Of a stretch of DNA of 64,000 nt, positions 35,657 through 44,999 are shown in pieces. The stretch covers positions 496,001 through 560,000 of the forward strand of contig NZ_NESH01000002.1 of NCBI RefSeq assembly GCF_003063355.1. Direction: 5' to 3'. Every line of letters begins with the position of its first letter. The first letter of the stretch is position 1. The translations under genes and the position numbers were made by a program. The notes below the pieces were generated by a model. That model ran no database searches. It saw only the letters and a list, made by a program, of their open reading frames with translations, and was not told where the DNA came from. The DNA comes from Limnohabitans sp. Bal53 (GTDB lineage: Bacteria; Pseudomonadota; Gammaproteobacteria; Burkholderiales; Burkholderiaceae_C).

Positions 35657-35684
35657 AAGTTCATCAGAAAGGTATTTTGAAGTC

Positions 35685-36896
35685 ATGCTCACCACCAATT
35701 TCCACCCCACCGGCCGCCACTTCCTGCAAATTCCCGGCCCGTCTCCCGTGCCCGATCGCATCTTGCGCGCCATCAGTTCACCCACCATCGACCACCGTGG
35801 CCCCGAGTTCGGTGCCCTGGGCCTCAAAGTCCTGGCCGATGTGCAAAAGATTTTCAAAACCCGCCATCCGGTCATGATCTACCCCGCCTCCGGCACGGGT
35901 GCCTGGGAAGCGGCGCTCAGCAACGTGCTCCAGGCGGGCGACCATGTGCTGATGTACGAGACAGGCCACTTTGCATTTTTGTGGAACAAGTTGGCCAACC
36001 AGCTGGGTCTGAAATCTGAGGTCATCAGCCTGCCGGGCTTGGAGGGCTGGCGCAACGGCGTGCAGGCCGACCTGATCGAGCAGCGCCTGAAAGCCGACTC
36101 TGGCCACAGCATCAAAGCGGTGTGCGTGGTGCACAACGAAACCTCGACCGGCGTGACCAGCGACATTGCCGCCGTGCGCCGCGCCATCGACGCCGCCAAA
36201 CACCCGGCATTGCTCTTGGTGGACACCATCTCGGGCCTGGCCAGCGCCGACTATCGCCACGACGAATGGGGCGTGGACGTGACCATCAGCGGCTCGCAAA
36301 AAGGCCTGATGCTCCCGCCCGGCATCAGCTTCAACGCCCTGTCACCCCGCGCCATTGAAGTCAGTCAAAAAGGCGGTATGGCCCGCAGCTATTGGGCTTG
36401 GGGCGAGATGATCGAGATGAACAAAAACGGCTACTGGCCCTCCACCCCCAACACCAATTTGCTCTATGGCCTGAGCGAGGCCTGCGACATGCTGCTGGCC
36501 GAGGGCCTGGACCAGGTTTTTGCCCGACACCAGCGCTGGGCCGCAGGGGTGCGCGCTGCCGTGCACGCTTGGGGTCTGCCCATTCAGTGCGCCGACCCGG
36601 CTGTTTACTCCCCCATCCTGACTGGCGTCATGACCCCCGAGGGCGTGGACGCCGACGCGGTGCGCAAAGTCATCCACCAACGCTTTGACTGCTCACTGGG
36701 CACGGGCTTGGGCAAAGTCAAAGGCCGCATGTTCCGCATTGGCCACCTGGGCGACAGCAACGACCTGACCCTGATCGCCACCGTGGCGGGCTGCGAAATG
36801 GGCCTGAAGCTGTCGGGCGTGGCGCTGCAAGGCAGCGGCGTACAGGCCATCATGGACCATTTCACAAGCCACCCCGGTGGTTTGGCAAAGGCCTGA
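35685..36896 (+). CDS. class V aminotransferase (serine/alanine-glyoxylate aminotransferase-like)
   Basis: 403 residues. PLP-dependent fold type I. N-terminal FLQIPGPSPVPDRILRAISSPTIDHRGPEF is the diagnostic start of serine-glyoxylate/alanine-glyoxylate aminotransferases; VMIYPASGTGAWEAALSNVL binds the cofactor phosphate, and the Schiff-base lysine is about Lys206 in SGSQKGLMLPPG. C-terminal RIGHLGDSNDL. In serine-cycle methylotrophs this enzyme makes hydroxypyruvate and glycine; purine-catabolic relatives use ureidoglycine. Its operon with TRAP transporter, enoyl-CoA hydratase and CoA transferase instead suggests an amino-acid-linked step in catabolism of an imported acid. Substrate unknown. 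Confidence 0.9.
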   Translation: MLTTNFHPTGRHFLQIPGPSPVPDRILRAISSPTIDHRGPEFGALGLKVLADVQKIFKTRHPVMIYPASGTGAWEAALSNVLQAGDHVLMYETGHFAFLWNKLANQLGLKSEVISLPGLEGWRNGVQADLIEQRLKADSGHSIKAVCVVHNETSTGVTSDIAAVRRAIDAAKHPALLLVDTISGLASADYRHDEWGVDVTISGSQKGLMLPPGISFNALSPRAIEVSQKGGMARSYWAWGEMIEMNKNGYWPSTPNTNLLYGLSEACDMLLAEGLDQVFARHQRWAAGVRAAVHAWGLPIQCADPAVYSPILTGVMTPEGVDADAVRKVIHQRFDCSLGTGLGKVKGRMFRIGHLGDSNDLTLIATVAGCEMGLKLSGVALQGSGVQAIMDHFTSHPGGLAKA

Positions 36897-36986
36897 AACC
36901 ACAAACATTTCCGTTCCCCCCCCCGCCTTGCACCAGTTTCGGTCAAGGCATCGACTTAAGCCCCAAACCACTAAAAGGAGACAACC

Positions 36987-38012
36987 ATGACCCCCCAACT
37001 CAAGACACGCAGCCCACTCGCGTCCCCGTTGCGCCGCGCAACGGTGACCCTGTTGGGCGCAGCCGCACTGGCACTGGGCAGCACTGCTGCCCAAGCTCAG
37101 ATGGAAATCAAACTCGGCCACGTTGGCGGCCCGGGTTCCCTCTTTGAACTCTCGGCCCTTGAATTTGCCCGCGTGGCCAACGAGCGCCTGGGCAACAAAG
37201 CCAAGGTGGTGGTTTTTGGCTCCAGCCAGCTGGGGGGTGACTCCGAGATGATGCAGAAACTGCGTTTGGGCACTCTGGAGCTGTCCATCCCGTCGAGCAT
37301 CATGTCGTCCAACGTGCCCGCTTTTGGCATGTTCGAAATGCCTTACCTGGTCAAGAACCGTGACCACATGAAAAAGATCGAGACCGAGGTCTTGCGTCCC
37401 AGTTTGCTGCCCATGGCAGAAGAAAAGGGTTTCAAAATTTTGGGTGTTTGGGAAAACGGTTTTCGGCACATCACCAACAACACCAAGCCCATCGTCAAGC
37501 CAGAAGACCTCAAAGGCATGCGCCTGCGCGTTCCACCCGGCGTCTGGCGCGTCAAGATGTTCCAAGCTTATGGTGCAAACCCCTCACCAATGGCATTCTC
37601 TGAAGTGTTTGTGGCACTCCAAACCGGCGTGATGAACGGCCAGGAAAACCCCCTGACCCAAATTTACTCGGCCAAATTCCAAGAAGTGCAAAAGTACATC
37701 TCCATGACGGGCCACGTCTACACACCCGCCTACTTGGCGGCCGGTTCGCGCAAATTCAAATCCCTGCCCAGCGATGTGCAAGTGATCCTGGAAAAGACCG
37801 CGCAAGACGTGCAACCTTACGTGTATGCCACAGCAGCCAAGCTCGATGGTGAACTGCTGGACAAAATCAAAGCCGCTGGCACCAAAGCCAACGAGGTGGA
37901 CAAAAACGCCTTCATTGCGGCCAGCAAAGCCATCTATGCTGAATTTGGCAAAGAAGTGCCCGGTGGCGGTGCCTTGGTTGATAAAGCCGTCGCACTGGGC
38001 GCTGCTTATTAA
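36987..38012 (+). CDS. TRAP transporter solute-binding protein (DctP type)
   Basis: 341 residues. Preceded by an AGGAG ribosome site. Signal peptide: positively charged start (TRSPLASPLRRATVTLLGAAALALG) with cleavage probably after AQA near residue 37, so the mature protein is periplasmic. Mature part has IKLGHVGGPGSLFELSALEFARVANERLGNKAKVVVFGSSQLGGDSEMMQKLRLGTLELSI, and RLRVPPGVWRVKMFQAYGANPSPMAFSEVFVALQTGVMNGQENPL, which contains the conserved arginine that pairs with ligand carboxylate. It delivers an organic acid to the permease encoded downstream. A strong hairpin follows the stop codon. Confidence 0.94.
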   Translation: MTPQLKTRSPLASPLRRATVTLLGAAALALGSTAAQAQMEIKLGHVGGPGSLFELSALEFARVANERLGNKAKVVVFGSSQLGGDSEMMQKLRLGTLELSIPSSIMSSNVPAFGMFEMPYLVKNRDHMKKIETEVLRPSLLPMAEEKGFKILGVWENGFRHITNNTKPIVKPEDLKGMRLRVPPGVWRVKMFQAYGANPSPMAFSEVFVALQTGVMNGQENPLTQIYSAKFQEVQKYISMTGHVYTPAYLAAGSRKFKSLPSDVQVILEKTAQDVQPYVYATAAKLDGELLDKIKAAGTKANEVDKNAFIAASKAIYAEFGKEVPGGGALVDKAVALGAAY

Positions 38013-38022
38013 AGCAACGTGA

Positions 38023-38052
38023 ACTCGGACGCGGCAGCTACCGCGTCCGAGT
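38023..38052 (+). other. stable stem-loop between TRAP binding-protein and permease genes
   Basis: A perfect 12-bp stem (38023-38034 with 38041-38052) and 6-base loop begins 11 bases after the dctP stop. There is no T-run after it, so it looks like an mRNA-stabilising or partial-attenuation element that would raise binding protein over permease, as known for other binding-protein operons. Confidence 0.7.
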
Positions 38053-38225
38053 GCTTCAAACCTTTGCACCAAGCTATTGCGCCCATTCATTGCGCAAAGC
38101 CATTGCACTTGGGCATCGCTGAAAACAGCCCTGCCAAGTGCTTAGCCAAATCCAGTGATAGAAGCCCGGCCTTTGCATCTGGATCGACCTCTGTTGCCCC
38201 CACGCCCAGCCCCAAGGAACGCCCT

Positions 38226-38762
38226 GTGTTTCAAACCCTCCGATCCACTTTTGACCGAACGCTCACCGCCTTCGTCATCTTTTTGCTCGCCTCATTGGCC
38301 GTCATCGTCCTCATGGGGGTGACGTACCGCAAACTGGGCTGGTCCCTGGTCTGGTACGACGAGGTGGCCTCGATCACTTTGGCTTGGCTCACCTATTACG
38401 GTGCCGCGCTGGCTGCGCTCAAGCGCGCCCACATTGGATTTCCCGGTTTGGTCAACGCCATGGCACCTGCATTGCGCGTGCCTGTGGTGCTGCTGGCAGA
38501 AGCCATCGTGATTGGCTTTTTTGCCGTGCTGGCCTGGTACGGCTACCAAGTCTTGGACATTTTGCAAGGCGACACCATGGTCAGCCTGCCTTGGGTGCCC
38601 ACCCAGTTCACACAGTCGGTGATTCCCGTCGGCTCGGTCTTGTTCATTGTGGCGCAGCTGCTGAGCCTGCCCGAGTTGCTGGACCAGGCCCGAGGTGCGG
38701 GCGTGATCGATGCCGAAAAGCAAGAGATGGAAAAAGAAATTCAAAAGGCGATGCAATCATGA
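38226..38762 (+). CDS. TRAP transporter small permease (DctQ type)
   Basis: 178 residues from GTG at 38226, which has AAGGAA 6 bases upstream. The open frame begins at 38019 but the first 69 codons cross the hairpin and lack family similarity, so I reject that start. Four membrane helices typical of DctQ (AFVIFLLASLAVIVLMGVTY, ASITLAWLTYYGAALAAL, VVLLAEAIVIGFFAVLAWYG, SVIPVGSVLFIVAQLLSLPEL). Its last codons overlap the dctM start (ATGA at 38759-38762). It pairs with DctM to form the sodium- or proton-coupled membrane part. Confidence 0.9.
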   Translation: MFQTLRSTFDRTLTAFVIFLLASLAVIVLMGVTYRKLGWSLVWYDEVASITLAWLTYYGAALAALKRAHIGFPGLVNAMAPALRVPVVLLAEAIVIGFFAVLAWYGYQVLDILQGDTMVSLPWVPTQFTQSVIPVGSVLFIVAQLLSLPELLDQARGAGVIDAEKQEMEKEIQKAMQS

Positions 38763-40042
38763 GTGCCGTTTTCATGTTCCTGGGCCTGTTGGCCCTCATC
38801 CTGATCAATGTGCCGATTGGCATTTCATTGGGCGTGGTGGCCATGGTCGCCATGGTCATACACGGCGGCATGGATTCGCTGCTCAGCGGTGCCATCACTA
38901 TGTTCACCGGGGCCACGAGCTTTCCGCTGTTGTCCATTCCCTTGTTCATCTTGGCGGGTGCCATCATGAACTCGTCGAGTTTGTCGCGCCGCCTGATCGC
39001 CTTTGCCTCAGCCCTTTTTGGCTTCATCAAGGGCGGCTTGGCCATGGTGAACATCGGTACCTCGCTCTTTTTTGCCGAGATATCGGGATCGGCCGTGGCC
39101 GATGTGGCCGCGATGGGCTCGATCTTGATCCCGTCGATGAAGAAAAAGGGCTACCCCAAAGAGTTTGCGGCAGCCATCACCTCATCGTCGGCCACGTTGG
39201 CCATCATCATTCCGCCCTCTATTCCCATGATCTTGTACGCGGTCATGGCCGACGCCTCGGTGGTGCAAATTTTTGTGGCCGGCATCGTCCCGGGTATTTT
39301 GGGCGGCGGCGGCATGATGGCACTGGCCTACTGGTATGCCAAACGCTACAACTACCCGGTTGAAGAAGTGTTCAGCTGGAGCAAGGTCTGGTCCACTTTC
39401 AAGGACGCTGCTTGGGCGTTTTGCTTGCCCATGATCATTTTGGGTGGCATTTTTGGCGGCTGGGTCACTGCTACCGAAGGCGCAGCGTTGGCCGTGTTGG
39501 CAGCTCTGTTCATTGGCGGGGTCATTTACCGCGAACTCAATTTCAAGCACCTGTACGAATCCATGCTCGAAGGCGGCATCCAAACCGCCGTGGTGATGCT
39601 GCTGGTGGCCGCCTCGGCCCTGCTCGGCCACCTGCTGACCGAGCAGCAAATGCCCCAGCAACTGGCCGCCTGGATTTCCTCGCTCACCGACAACCGCTAT
39701 GCGGTGCTGGGCATCCTGAACGTGTTCTTCCTCTTGGTTGGGCTGTTTCTGCACTCGGCTGCGGCCATCATCTTGGTGGTGCCCATCGTCATGCCATTGG
39801 TACTGGCCGTGGGCATTGACCCGGTTCACTTTGGTCTGATCGTCACCCTCAACTTGGGCATTGGCCAACAAACACCACCAGTGGCCAGCGTGCTCATGAC
39901 CGCCTGCTCCATCGCCAAAGCCGACATGTGGAAAGTCACACGGGTCAACCTGCCTTTTATCGGCGTGTTGTTTGTGCTGTTGATGATGGTGACCTACATA
40001 CCTGCCATCCCCATGTTCCTGGTTGAATACTTCTACCGATGA
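38759..40042 (+). CDS. TRAP transporter large permease (DctM type)
   Basis: 427 residues, about 11-12 hydrophobic helices. Family motifs: NVPIGISLGVVAMVAMVIHGGMDSL, LLSIPLFILAGAIMNSSSLSRRLIAFASALFGFIKGGLAMVNIGTSLFFAEISGSAVADVAAMGSILIPSM, SSATLAIIIPPSIPMILYAV and FGLIVTLNLGIGQQTPPVASVL. The GSAVAD and PPSIPM parts line the ion-coupled path in this family. Overlaps both neighbours by 4 bp, so the transporter and the enoyl-CoA hydratase are translated as a unit. Confidence 0.94.
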   Translation: MSAVFMFLGLLALILINVPIGISLGVVAMVAMVIHGGMDSLLSGAITMFTGATSFPLLSIPLFILAGAIMNSSSLSRRLIAFASALFGFIKGGLAMVNIGTSLFFAEISGSAVADVAAMGSILIPSMKKKGYPKEFAAAITSSSATLAIIIPPSIPMILYAVMADASVVQIFVAGIVPGILGGGGMMALAYWYAKRYNYPVEEVFSWSKVWSTFKDAAWAFCLPMIILGGIFGGWVTATEGAALAVLAALFIGGVIYRELNFKHLYESMLEGGIQTAVVMLLVAASALLGHLLTEQQMPQQLAAWISSLTDNRYAVLGILNVFFLLVGLFLHSAAAIILVVPIVMPLVLAVGIDPVHFGLIVTLNLGIGQQTPPVASVLMTACSIAKADMWKVTRVNLPFIGVLFVLLMMVTYIPAIPMFLVEYFYR

Positions 40043-40830
40043 TGAACACCATTCCTGCCCCCGAAGAAGTCACGGTGCACACCCAAAGCGGTGTGGCCAC
40101 CGTGACCTTCAACCGTCCCCAGGCGCGCAACGCCATGACCTGGGGCATGTACCAACAACTCAGCAGCCACTGCGAAGCGTTCAAAGCGGACACCAGCGTT
40201 CGCGCCGTGGTGTTTCGTGGTGCCGGCGGTCAAGCCTTTGTTGCGGGCACCGACATCGAGCAGTTCAAAACCTTCAGCACGGGCGATGACGGTGTGGCCT
40301 ACGAAGCGCAGATCGAGGCCTGCATCGAACTGCTGTGCGCGCTGCCCATGCCCACCGTAGCGGTGATTGAAGGCTGGGCGGTCGGCGGCGGCTTGGCCAT
40401 TGCCACCGCATGCGATTTTCGCCTGGCCACACCGGGCTCGCAATTGGGTGTGCCGATTGCCAAAACCTTGGGCAACTGCTTGTCGGTGGTCAATGTGGCG
40501 CGACTGAGCGCCGCTTTCGGGCCGCAACGCGTCAAACGCATGCTCATGCTGGCCGAGATGGTTGGGGCCGACGAGGCCCTGGCCTGCGGCTATTTGCACC
40601 AGATCGTAGAACCCAGCGACATCGACGCGGTCACACACGCCTTGGTGCAGCGCCTGACCGCCTTGGCCCCGGTGACTCAACAGGTCAGCAAACAAGCCCT
40701 CAACCGCTTGGTGCAACACAGCGCACCAGAGGCCGAAGACCTGATTCGCCAAGCCTATGGCAGCGAAGACTTCCGCGAAGGCGTCCAAGCCTTTGTGGCC
40801 AAACGCAAACCCCTTTGGAAAGGCCGTTGA
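40039..40830 (+). CDS. enoyl-CoA hydratase/isomerase (crotonase family)
   Basis: 263 residues; ATG at 40039 overlaps the dctM stop, a second ATG follows at once. Crotonase fold with VATVTFNRPQARNAMTWGMYQQL, FRGAGGQAFVAGTDIEQF (oxyanion-hole loop) and MPTVAVIEGWAVGGGLAIATACDFRLATPGSQLGVPIAKTLGN. The position of the usual first catalytic Glu is taken by a glycine-rich segment and the second catalytic position reads around LGVPIAKTLG, so the activity may be hydrolase, isomerase or lyase rather than classical hydratase. It is coupled to the TRAP permease and the CoA transferase. Confidence 0.88.
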   Translation: MMNTIPAPEEVTVHTQSGVATVTFNRPQARNAMTWGMYQQLSSHCEAFKADTSVRAVVFRGAGGQAFVAGTDIEQFKTFSTGDDGVAYEAQIEACIELLCALPMPTVAVIEGWAVGGGLAIATACDFRLATPGSQLGVPIAKTLGNCLSVVNVARLSAAFGPQRVKRMLMLAEMVGADEALACGYLHQIVEPSDIDAVTHALVQRLTALAPVTQQVSKQALNRLVQHSAPEAEDLIRQAYGSEDFREGVQAFVAKRKPLWKGR

Positions 40831-40832
40831 CC

Positions 40833-42050
40833 ATGGCAAGCGCAAAACGCACCGGACCTCTGGCTGGTTTGCGCGTCCTCGAGATGACGCAAATCATGTC
40901 GGGCCCCACCTGTGGCCTGCTGTTGGCCGACATGGGGGCTGACGTCATCAAAATCGAAAAACTGCCCGGCGGCGATGACGCACGGGGCTACCGCGATCCG
41001 CAAATCAATGGCGTGTCTGCGCCCTTTTTGATGATGAACCGCAATAAACGCGGCCTGGCCCTCGATTTGAAAAAACCGCAAGGCCGCGACCTGTTGCTGC
41101 GCATGGTCAAAAACGCGGATGTGCTGGTCGAGAACTTTCGGGGCGGCACCATGGACAAGCTCGGGCTGGGCTATGAAGCCCTGCGCGCGGTGAACCCGGG
41201 CCTGATTTACTGTGCCATCTCGGGCTATGGCCGCACCGGCCCTTATGCCGACAAGGGCGGCTTTGACCTGATTGCCCAAGGTTTCGCCGGCCTGATGGCG
41301 GTGACGGGCGAGCCCGGTCGGCCCCCGGCGAAAAGCGGCAATGCCGTGTCCGACATGAACGCGGGCATCTTGGCGGCCACCGGCATCTTGGCCGCCTACA
41401 TCCACAAGCTCAAAACGGGCGAAGGTCAAATTGTGGACACCTCTTTGAGCGACGCGGCCCTGCAGCAAACCTATTGGCACGCCGCTGTTTGGCTGGCCAC
41501 GCAGCGCGAACCGCAGCCCACAGGTTCGGCACATATCCTGACCGCGCCCTACCAAGCCTTTGAGGCCAGCGACGGTTGGATCAACATCGGCGGCGCCAAC
41601 CAAACCAATTGGGAGCGCATCTGCCAAGTGCTTGGCCACCCCGAGTGGCGTGAAGACCCGCGATTTGTCACCAACAGCGACCGCATGGCGCACCTGGAGG
41701 AATTGGTCGCGCTCATGAATGCTGTGCTGCGACAACGCACCCGCGCCGAATGGCAAGCCGACATGGATGCAGCCGGCGTGCCTGCAGGGCCGGTGCACAC
41801 CATCGGCGAGGCGCTGTCACACCCACAAACCCTGGCGCGCGGCATGGTGGTCACGCTGGAGCACTCGCAAGCGGGCACCACGCGCGGCATTGGTTGCCCG
41901 ATCCACTTTTCGCAAACGCCCACCAACACTGGCCAAGCCGCCCCGCTGCTGGGCCAGCACACCCGCGAACTTCTGCAAGAGCATGGCCTGACAGACACCG
42001 AAATAGATGACTTGATTGAGCAGGGAGCAGTCTCGCAAGCGGCAGCTTGA
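40833..42050 (+). CDS. CaiB/BaiF class III CoA transferase
   Basis: 405 residues from ATG 40833, two bases after the previous stop. Class III CoA transferases move CoA between carboxylic acids through an aspartyl-CoA intermediate. Start GPLAGLRVLEMTQIMSGPTCGLLLADMGADVIKIEKLPGGDDARG; the catalytic Asp is in the conserved SGNAVSDMNAGILAATGILAA segment, followed by GQIVDTSLSDAALQQTYWHAA and WINIGGANQTNWERICQVLG. Last gene of the operon, followed by a strong terminator. It would activate the acid brought in by the TRAP system so the crotonase-fold enzyme can act on its CoA ester. Confidence 0.93.
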   Translation: MASAKRTGPLAGLRVLEMTQIMSGPTCGLLLADMGADVIKIEKLPGGDDARGYRDPQINGVSAPFLMMNRNKRGLALDLKKPQGRDLLLRMVKNADVLVENFRGGTMDKLGLGYEALRAVNPGLIYCAISGYGRTGPYADKGGFDLIAQGFAGLMAVTGEPGRPPAKSGNAVSDMNAGILAATGILAAYIHKLKTGEGQIVDTSLSDAALQQTYWHAAVWLATQREPQPTGSAHILTAPYQAFEASDGWINIGGANQTNWERICQVLGHPEWREDPRFVTNSDRMAHLEELVALMNAVLRQRTRAEWQADMDAAGVPAGPVHTIGEALSHPQTLARGMVVTLEHSQAGTTRGIGCPIHFSQTPTNTGQAAPLLGQHTRELLQEHGLTDTEIDDLIEQGAVSQAAA

Positions 42051-42092
42051 TCGTCACGCTCAAAGCCACAAGCTGAATCACAAGCTGGTTAA

Positions 42093-42120
42093 AAAAATCG
42101 GACCCTCGGGTCCGATTTTT
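42093..42120. terminator. bidirectional Rho-independent terminator
   Basis: 12-bp stem AAAAATCGGACC / GGTCCGATTTTT (42093-42104 and 42109-42120) with CTCG loop; T-rich on plus (continuing ATTTTT) and on minus. It ends the CoA-transferase operon and, from the other side, alaS. Confidence 0.92.
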
Positions 42121-42155
42121 ATTTTTCCAAAGCCTGATTGTGCAGGCGCTAAGCT

Positions 42156-44807
42156 TCAGACCCGCTCCGTCACCCAAGCCTGCACACTCGCCATCGCAGC
42201 AGGCAAGGCACCCGGGTTGGTGCCCCCGGCCATGGCCATGTCGGGTTTGCCGCCGCCTTTGCCGCCCACTTGGCCCGCCACAAAGCTGGCCAACTCACCG
42301 GCTTTGACTTTGCCCACGGTGTCGGCGGTCACGCCAGCGGCGATCTGCACCTTCTCGCCGTCCACAGCCGTGAGCACGATCACGGCGGTTTTCATCTTGT
42401 CCTTGAGCTTGTCCATGGTGTCGCGCAGGGTCTTGGCGTCCGCGCCTTCCAGTTGGGCCACCAAGAGCTTGATGCCCTGGATGTCAATGGCTTTCGTCAT
42501 CAGCTCGTCGCCTTGGGCCGAAGCCAGCTTGCCTTTGGCGGCTGACAATTCCTTTTCCAGCGCCTTGACCTGATCCAGCACCTGTTGGATGCGAGTGTTC
42601 AATTCGGCCGGTTGTGCTTTGAGCGCGCCAGCAGCTTGGGTGACGGTGTCTTCGAGTGATTGCAGATAAGCCAAAGCATTGGCGCCGGTCACCGCTTCGA
42701 TGCGGCGCACTCCTGCGGCCACGCCACCTTCGCTCACGATCTTGAACAGGCCAATGTCGCCCGTGGCTTTGACGTGGGTGCCGCCGCACAGTTCGCGGCT
42801 GGAACCAATGTCGAGCACGCGCACGGTCTCGCCGTATTTCTCGCCAAACAGCATCATCGCGCCGGTTTTCTGGGCGCTTTCAATGTCCATCACACGCGCT
42901 TGTGCCGCAGCGTTGGCCAGAATTTCGGCGTTCACTTGAGCCTCGATCTCGCGAATCTGGGCATCGGTCACGGGCGCGTTGTGCGCAAAGTCGAACCGGG
43001 TGCGCTCGGCATTGACCAAGCTGCCCTTTTGCTGCACATGGCTGCCCAGCACTTCGCGCAGGGCTTTGTGCATCAAATGGGTGGCGCTGTGGTTGCGCAC
43101 GGTGGCGGCGCGCAGGCCCAAGTCCACATGCGCCTGCACCGCGTCGCCCACCTTCAGGCTGCCGGACTTGATTTCGCCATGATGGCCAAACACATCGGCC
43201 TTGATCTTGAGCGTGTCGGCCACGTTGAATTGGCCGCCCGCGTTGTGGACCATGCCCTGGTCTCCCACCTGACCACCGGACTCGGCATAAAACGGGGTCG
43301 TGTCCAACACCACCACACCTGATTGGCCAGCTTTCAGCTCGGTCACGGCATTGCCGTCGGCATACAAGGCCAGCACTTTGGCGTTGGCCGTCAGGTCGTC
43401 GTAGCCTACAAAATCGTTGCCTGCGCCCGAATAATCGAGCGCCTTGTCCATCTTGAACTTGCCCGCCGCACGGGCCTGGGCTTTTTGCTTTTCCATGGCG
43501 GTGGCGAAACCAGCCTCGTCCACGCTCAGGCCGCGCTCACGGCACACATCGGCCGAGAGGTCGAGCGGGAAGCCATAGGTGTCATGCAGCTTGAAGGCCA
43601 CTTCGCCAGGCAGCACTTTCACGCCGCCTTCAAGGGCCGCGTCCAGAATCTGCATGCCGCTTTGCAGCGTCTCAAAGAAGCGCTCTTCTTCCACGCGCAA
43701 AACGTCGGCAATGCGATCGGCCTGATCGGCCATGTTGGGGTAAGCCGCGCCCATGAGCTTGACCAAATCGGGCACCAGCTTGTGGAAAAACGGGGTCTTT
43801 TGGCCGAGCAAATAACCGTGGCGAATGGCGCGGCGCACGATGCGGCGCTGGACATAACCCCGGCCTTCGTTGCTCGGCACCACGCCGTCGCTCACCAAAA
43901 ATGCAGCAGCGCGGATGTGGTCGGCGATCACGCGCAGCGACTTGTTGTTCAGGTCGGTGCAGCCGGTCTCGCGCGAGGCGGCCTTGATCAGCGCGTCAAA
44001 AATGTCGATTTCGTAGTTGCTGTGCACGTGCTGCAAGATGGCGGCCAAGCGCTCCAGGCCCATGCCCGTGTCCACGCAAGGCGCGGGCAGCGGCGTCACA
44101 GCACCGGTTTCGTCCATGTTGAACTGCATGAACACGTTGTTCCAGATTTCGATGAAGCGGTCGCCGTCTTCATCGGGGCTGCCAGGAGGGCCGCCGGGAA
44201 TGTGTGCGCCGTGGTCGTAAAAAATCTCGGAGCAAGGACCGCAGGGGCCCGTGTCGGCCATCATCCAAAAGTTGTCGGACTTGTAGCGGCCACCCTTGTT
44301 GTCACCGATGCGGATGATGCGGTTCTCGGCCTTGATGCGCTCCGGCGTCCAGCCGGCTTTGACAAAAATGCCTTCCCAAATGCCATGGGCCTCGTCGTCT
44401 TCCATGTAGACGGTGGCGTACAGCTTGTCAGCGGGCAGTTTGTAGACCTGGGTCAGCAGCTCCCAAGCCCACTCCAGCGACTCGCGCTTGAAGTAGTCGC
44501 CAAACGACCAGTTGCCCAGCATCTCGAAGAAAGTGTGGTGGCGGGCGGTGTAGCCCACGTTTTCCAGGTCGTTGTGTTTGCCACCGGCACGCAGGCAAGC
44601 TTGCACAGAGGCGGCGCGCACATACGAGCGCTTGTCCGAGCCCAAAAACACGTCCTTGAACTGGACCATGCCCGAGTTGGTGAACATCAAGGTCGGGTCA
44701 TTGCCCGGCACCAGGGGGCTGGAGGCCACCACGGTGTGCCCTTTGGACTCGAAAAAGTCCAAAAAGGTCTTGCGGATGTCGGAGACGGAAATGGGGGCTT
44801 GGCTCAT
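42156..44807 (-). CDS. alaS: alanyl-tRNA synthetase
   Basis: 883 residues from ATG 44807 ([15 protein letters not shown]); the six codons before it are probably not used. Class II synthetase charging tRNA(Ala). N-terminal catalytic core: [45 protein letters not shown] and [23 protein letters not shown]; editing domain with [16 protein letters not shown] (zinc/editing histidines) and [23 protein letters not shown]-terminal C-Ala domain with coiled coil ([22 protein letters not shown]) and a Gly-rich end. All family parts present at normal length. Confidence 0.98.
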   Translation of the reverse strand: MSQAPISVSDIRKTFLDFFESKGHTVVASSPLVPGNDPTLMFTNSGMVQFKDVFLGSDKRSYVRAASVQACLRAGGKHNDLENVGYTARHHTFFEMLGNWSFGDYFKRESLEWAWELLTQVYKLPADKLYATVYMEDDEAHGIWEGIFVKAGWTPERIKAENRIIRIGDNKGGRYKSDNFWMMADTGPCGPCSEIFYDHGAHIPGGPPGSPDEDGDRFIEIWNNVFMQFNMDETGAVTPLPAPCVDTGMGLERLAAILQHVHSNYEIDIFDALIKAASRETGCTDLNNKSLRVIADHIRAAAFLVSDGVVPSNEGRGYVQRRIVRRAIRHGYLLGQKTPFFHKLVPDLVKLMGAAYPNMADQADRIADVLRVEEERFFETLQSGMQILDAALEGGVKVLPGEVAFKLHDTYGFPLDLSADVCRERGLSVDEAGFATAMEKQKAQARAAGKFKMDKALDYSGAGNDFVGYDDLTANAKVLALYADGNAVTELKAGQSGVVVLDTTPFYAESGGQVGDQGMVHNAGGQFNVADTLKIKADVFGHHGEIKSGSLKVGDAVQAHVDLGLRAATVRNHSATHLMHKALREVLGSHVQQKGSLVNAERTRFDFAHNAPVTDAQIREIEAQVNAEILANAAAQARVMDIESAQKTGAMMLFGEKYGETVRVLDIGSSRELCGGTHVKATGDIGLFKIVSEGGVAAGVRRIEAVTGANALAYLQSLEDTVTQAAGALKAQPAELNTRIQQVLDQVKALEKELSAAKGKLASAQGDELMTKAIDIQGIKLLVAQLEGADAKTLRDTMDKLKDKMKTAVIVLTAVDGEKVQIAAGVTADTVGKVKAGELASFVAGQVGGKGGGKPDMAMAGGTNPGALPAAMASVQAWVTERV

Positions 44808-44999
44808 GGTGGTGATGGCTTTCAATGCAACCGCACATTATAGATTTGTGGCTCGCGCCCTCTGAGGGTCAACTTGCACCATCCACCCCGTCACCACCGT
44901 GGTTTTGCGACTTTTGTGACAGACGCAAGGCTCAAGAGGGGCTAAGCTCCACGGCTACTGAAAAATCACAGCCTACCTTTGCGGCCTTTGGAGACTCCT

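Noticed and set aside
38019..38225. Extended N-terminus of the small TRAP permease
   Set aside because: The extra 69 codons span a 12-bp hairpin and lack family similarity; GTG 38226 has a proper ribosome site.
43323..44843. 506-codon open frame on plus, opposite alaS
   Set aside because: Exact antisense of alaS; composition is His/Gln/Val-rich with no family similarity, a common shadow in GC-rich genes.
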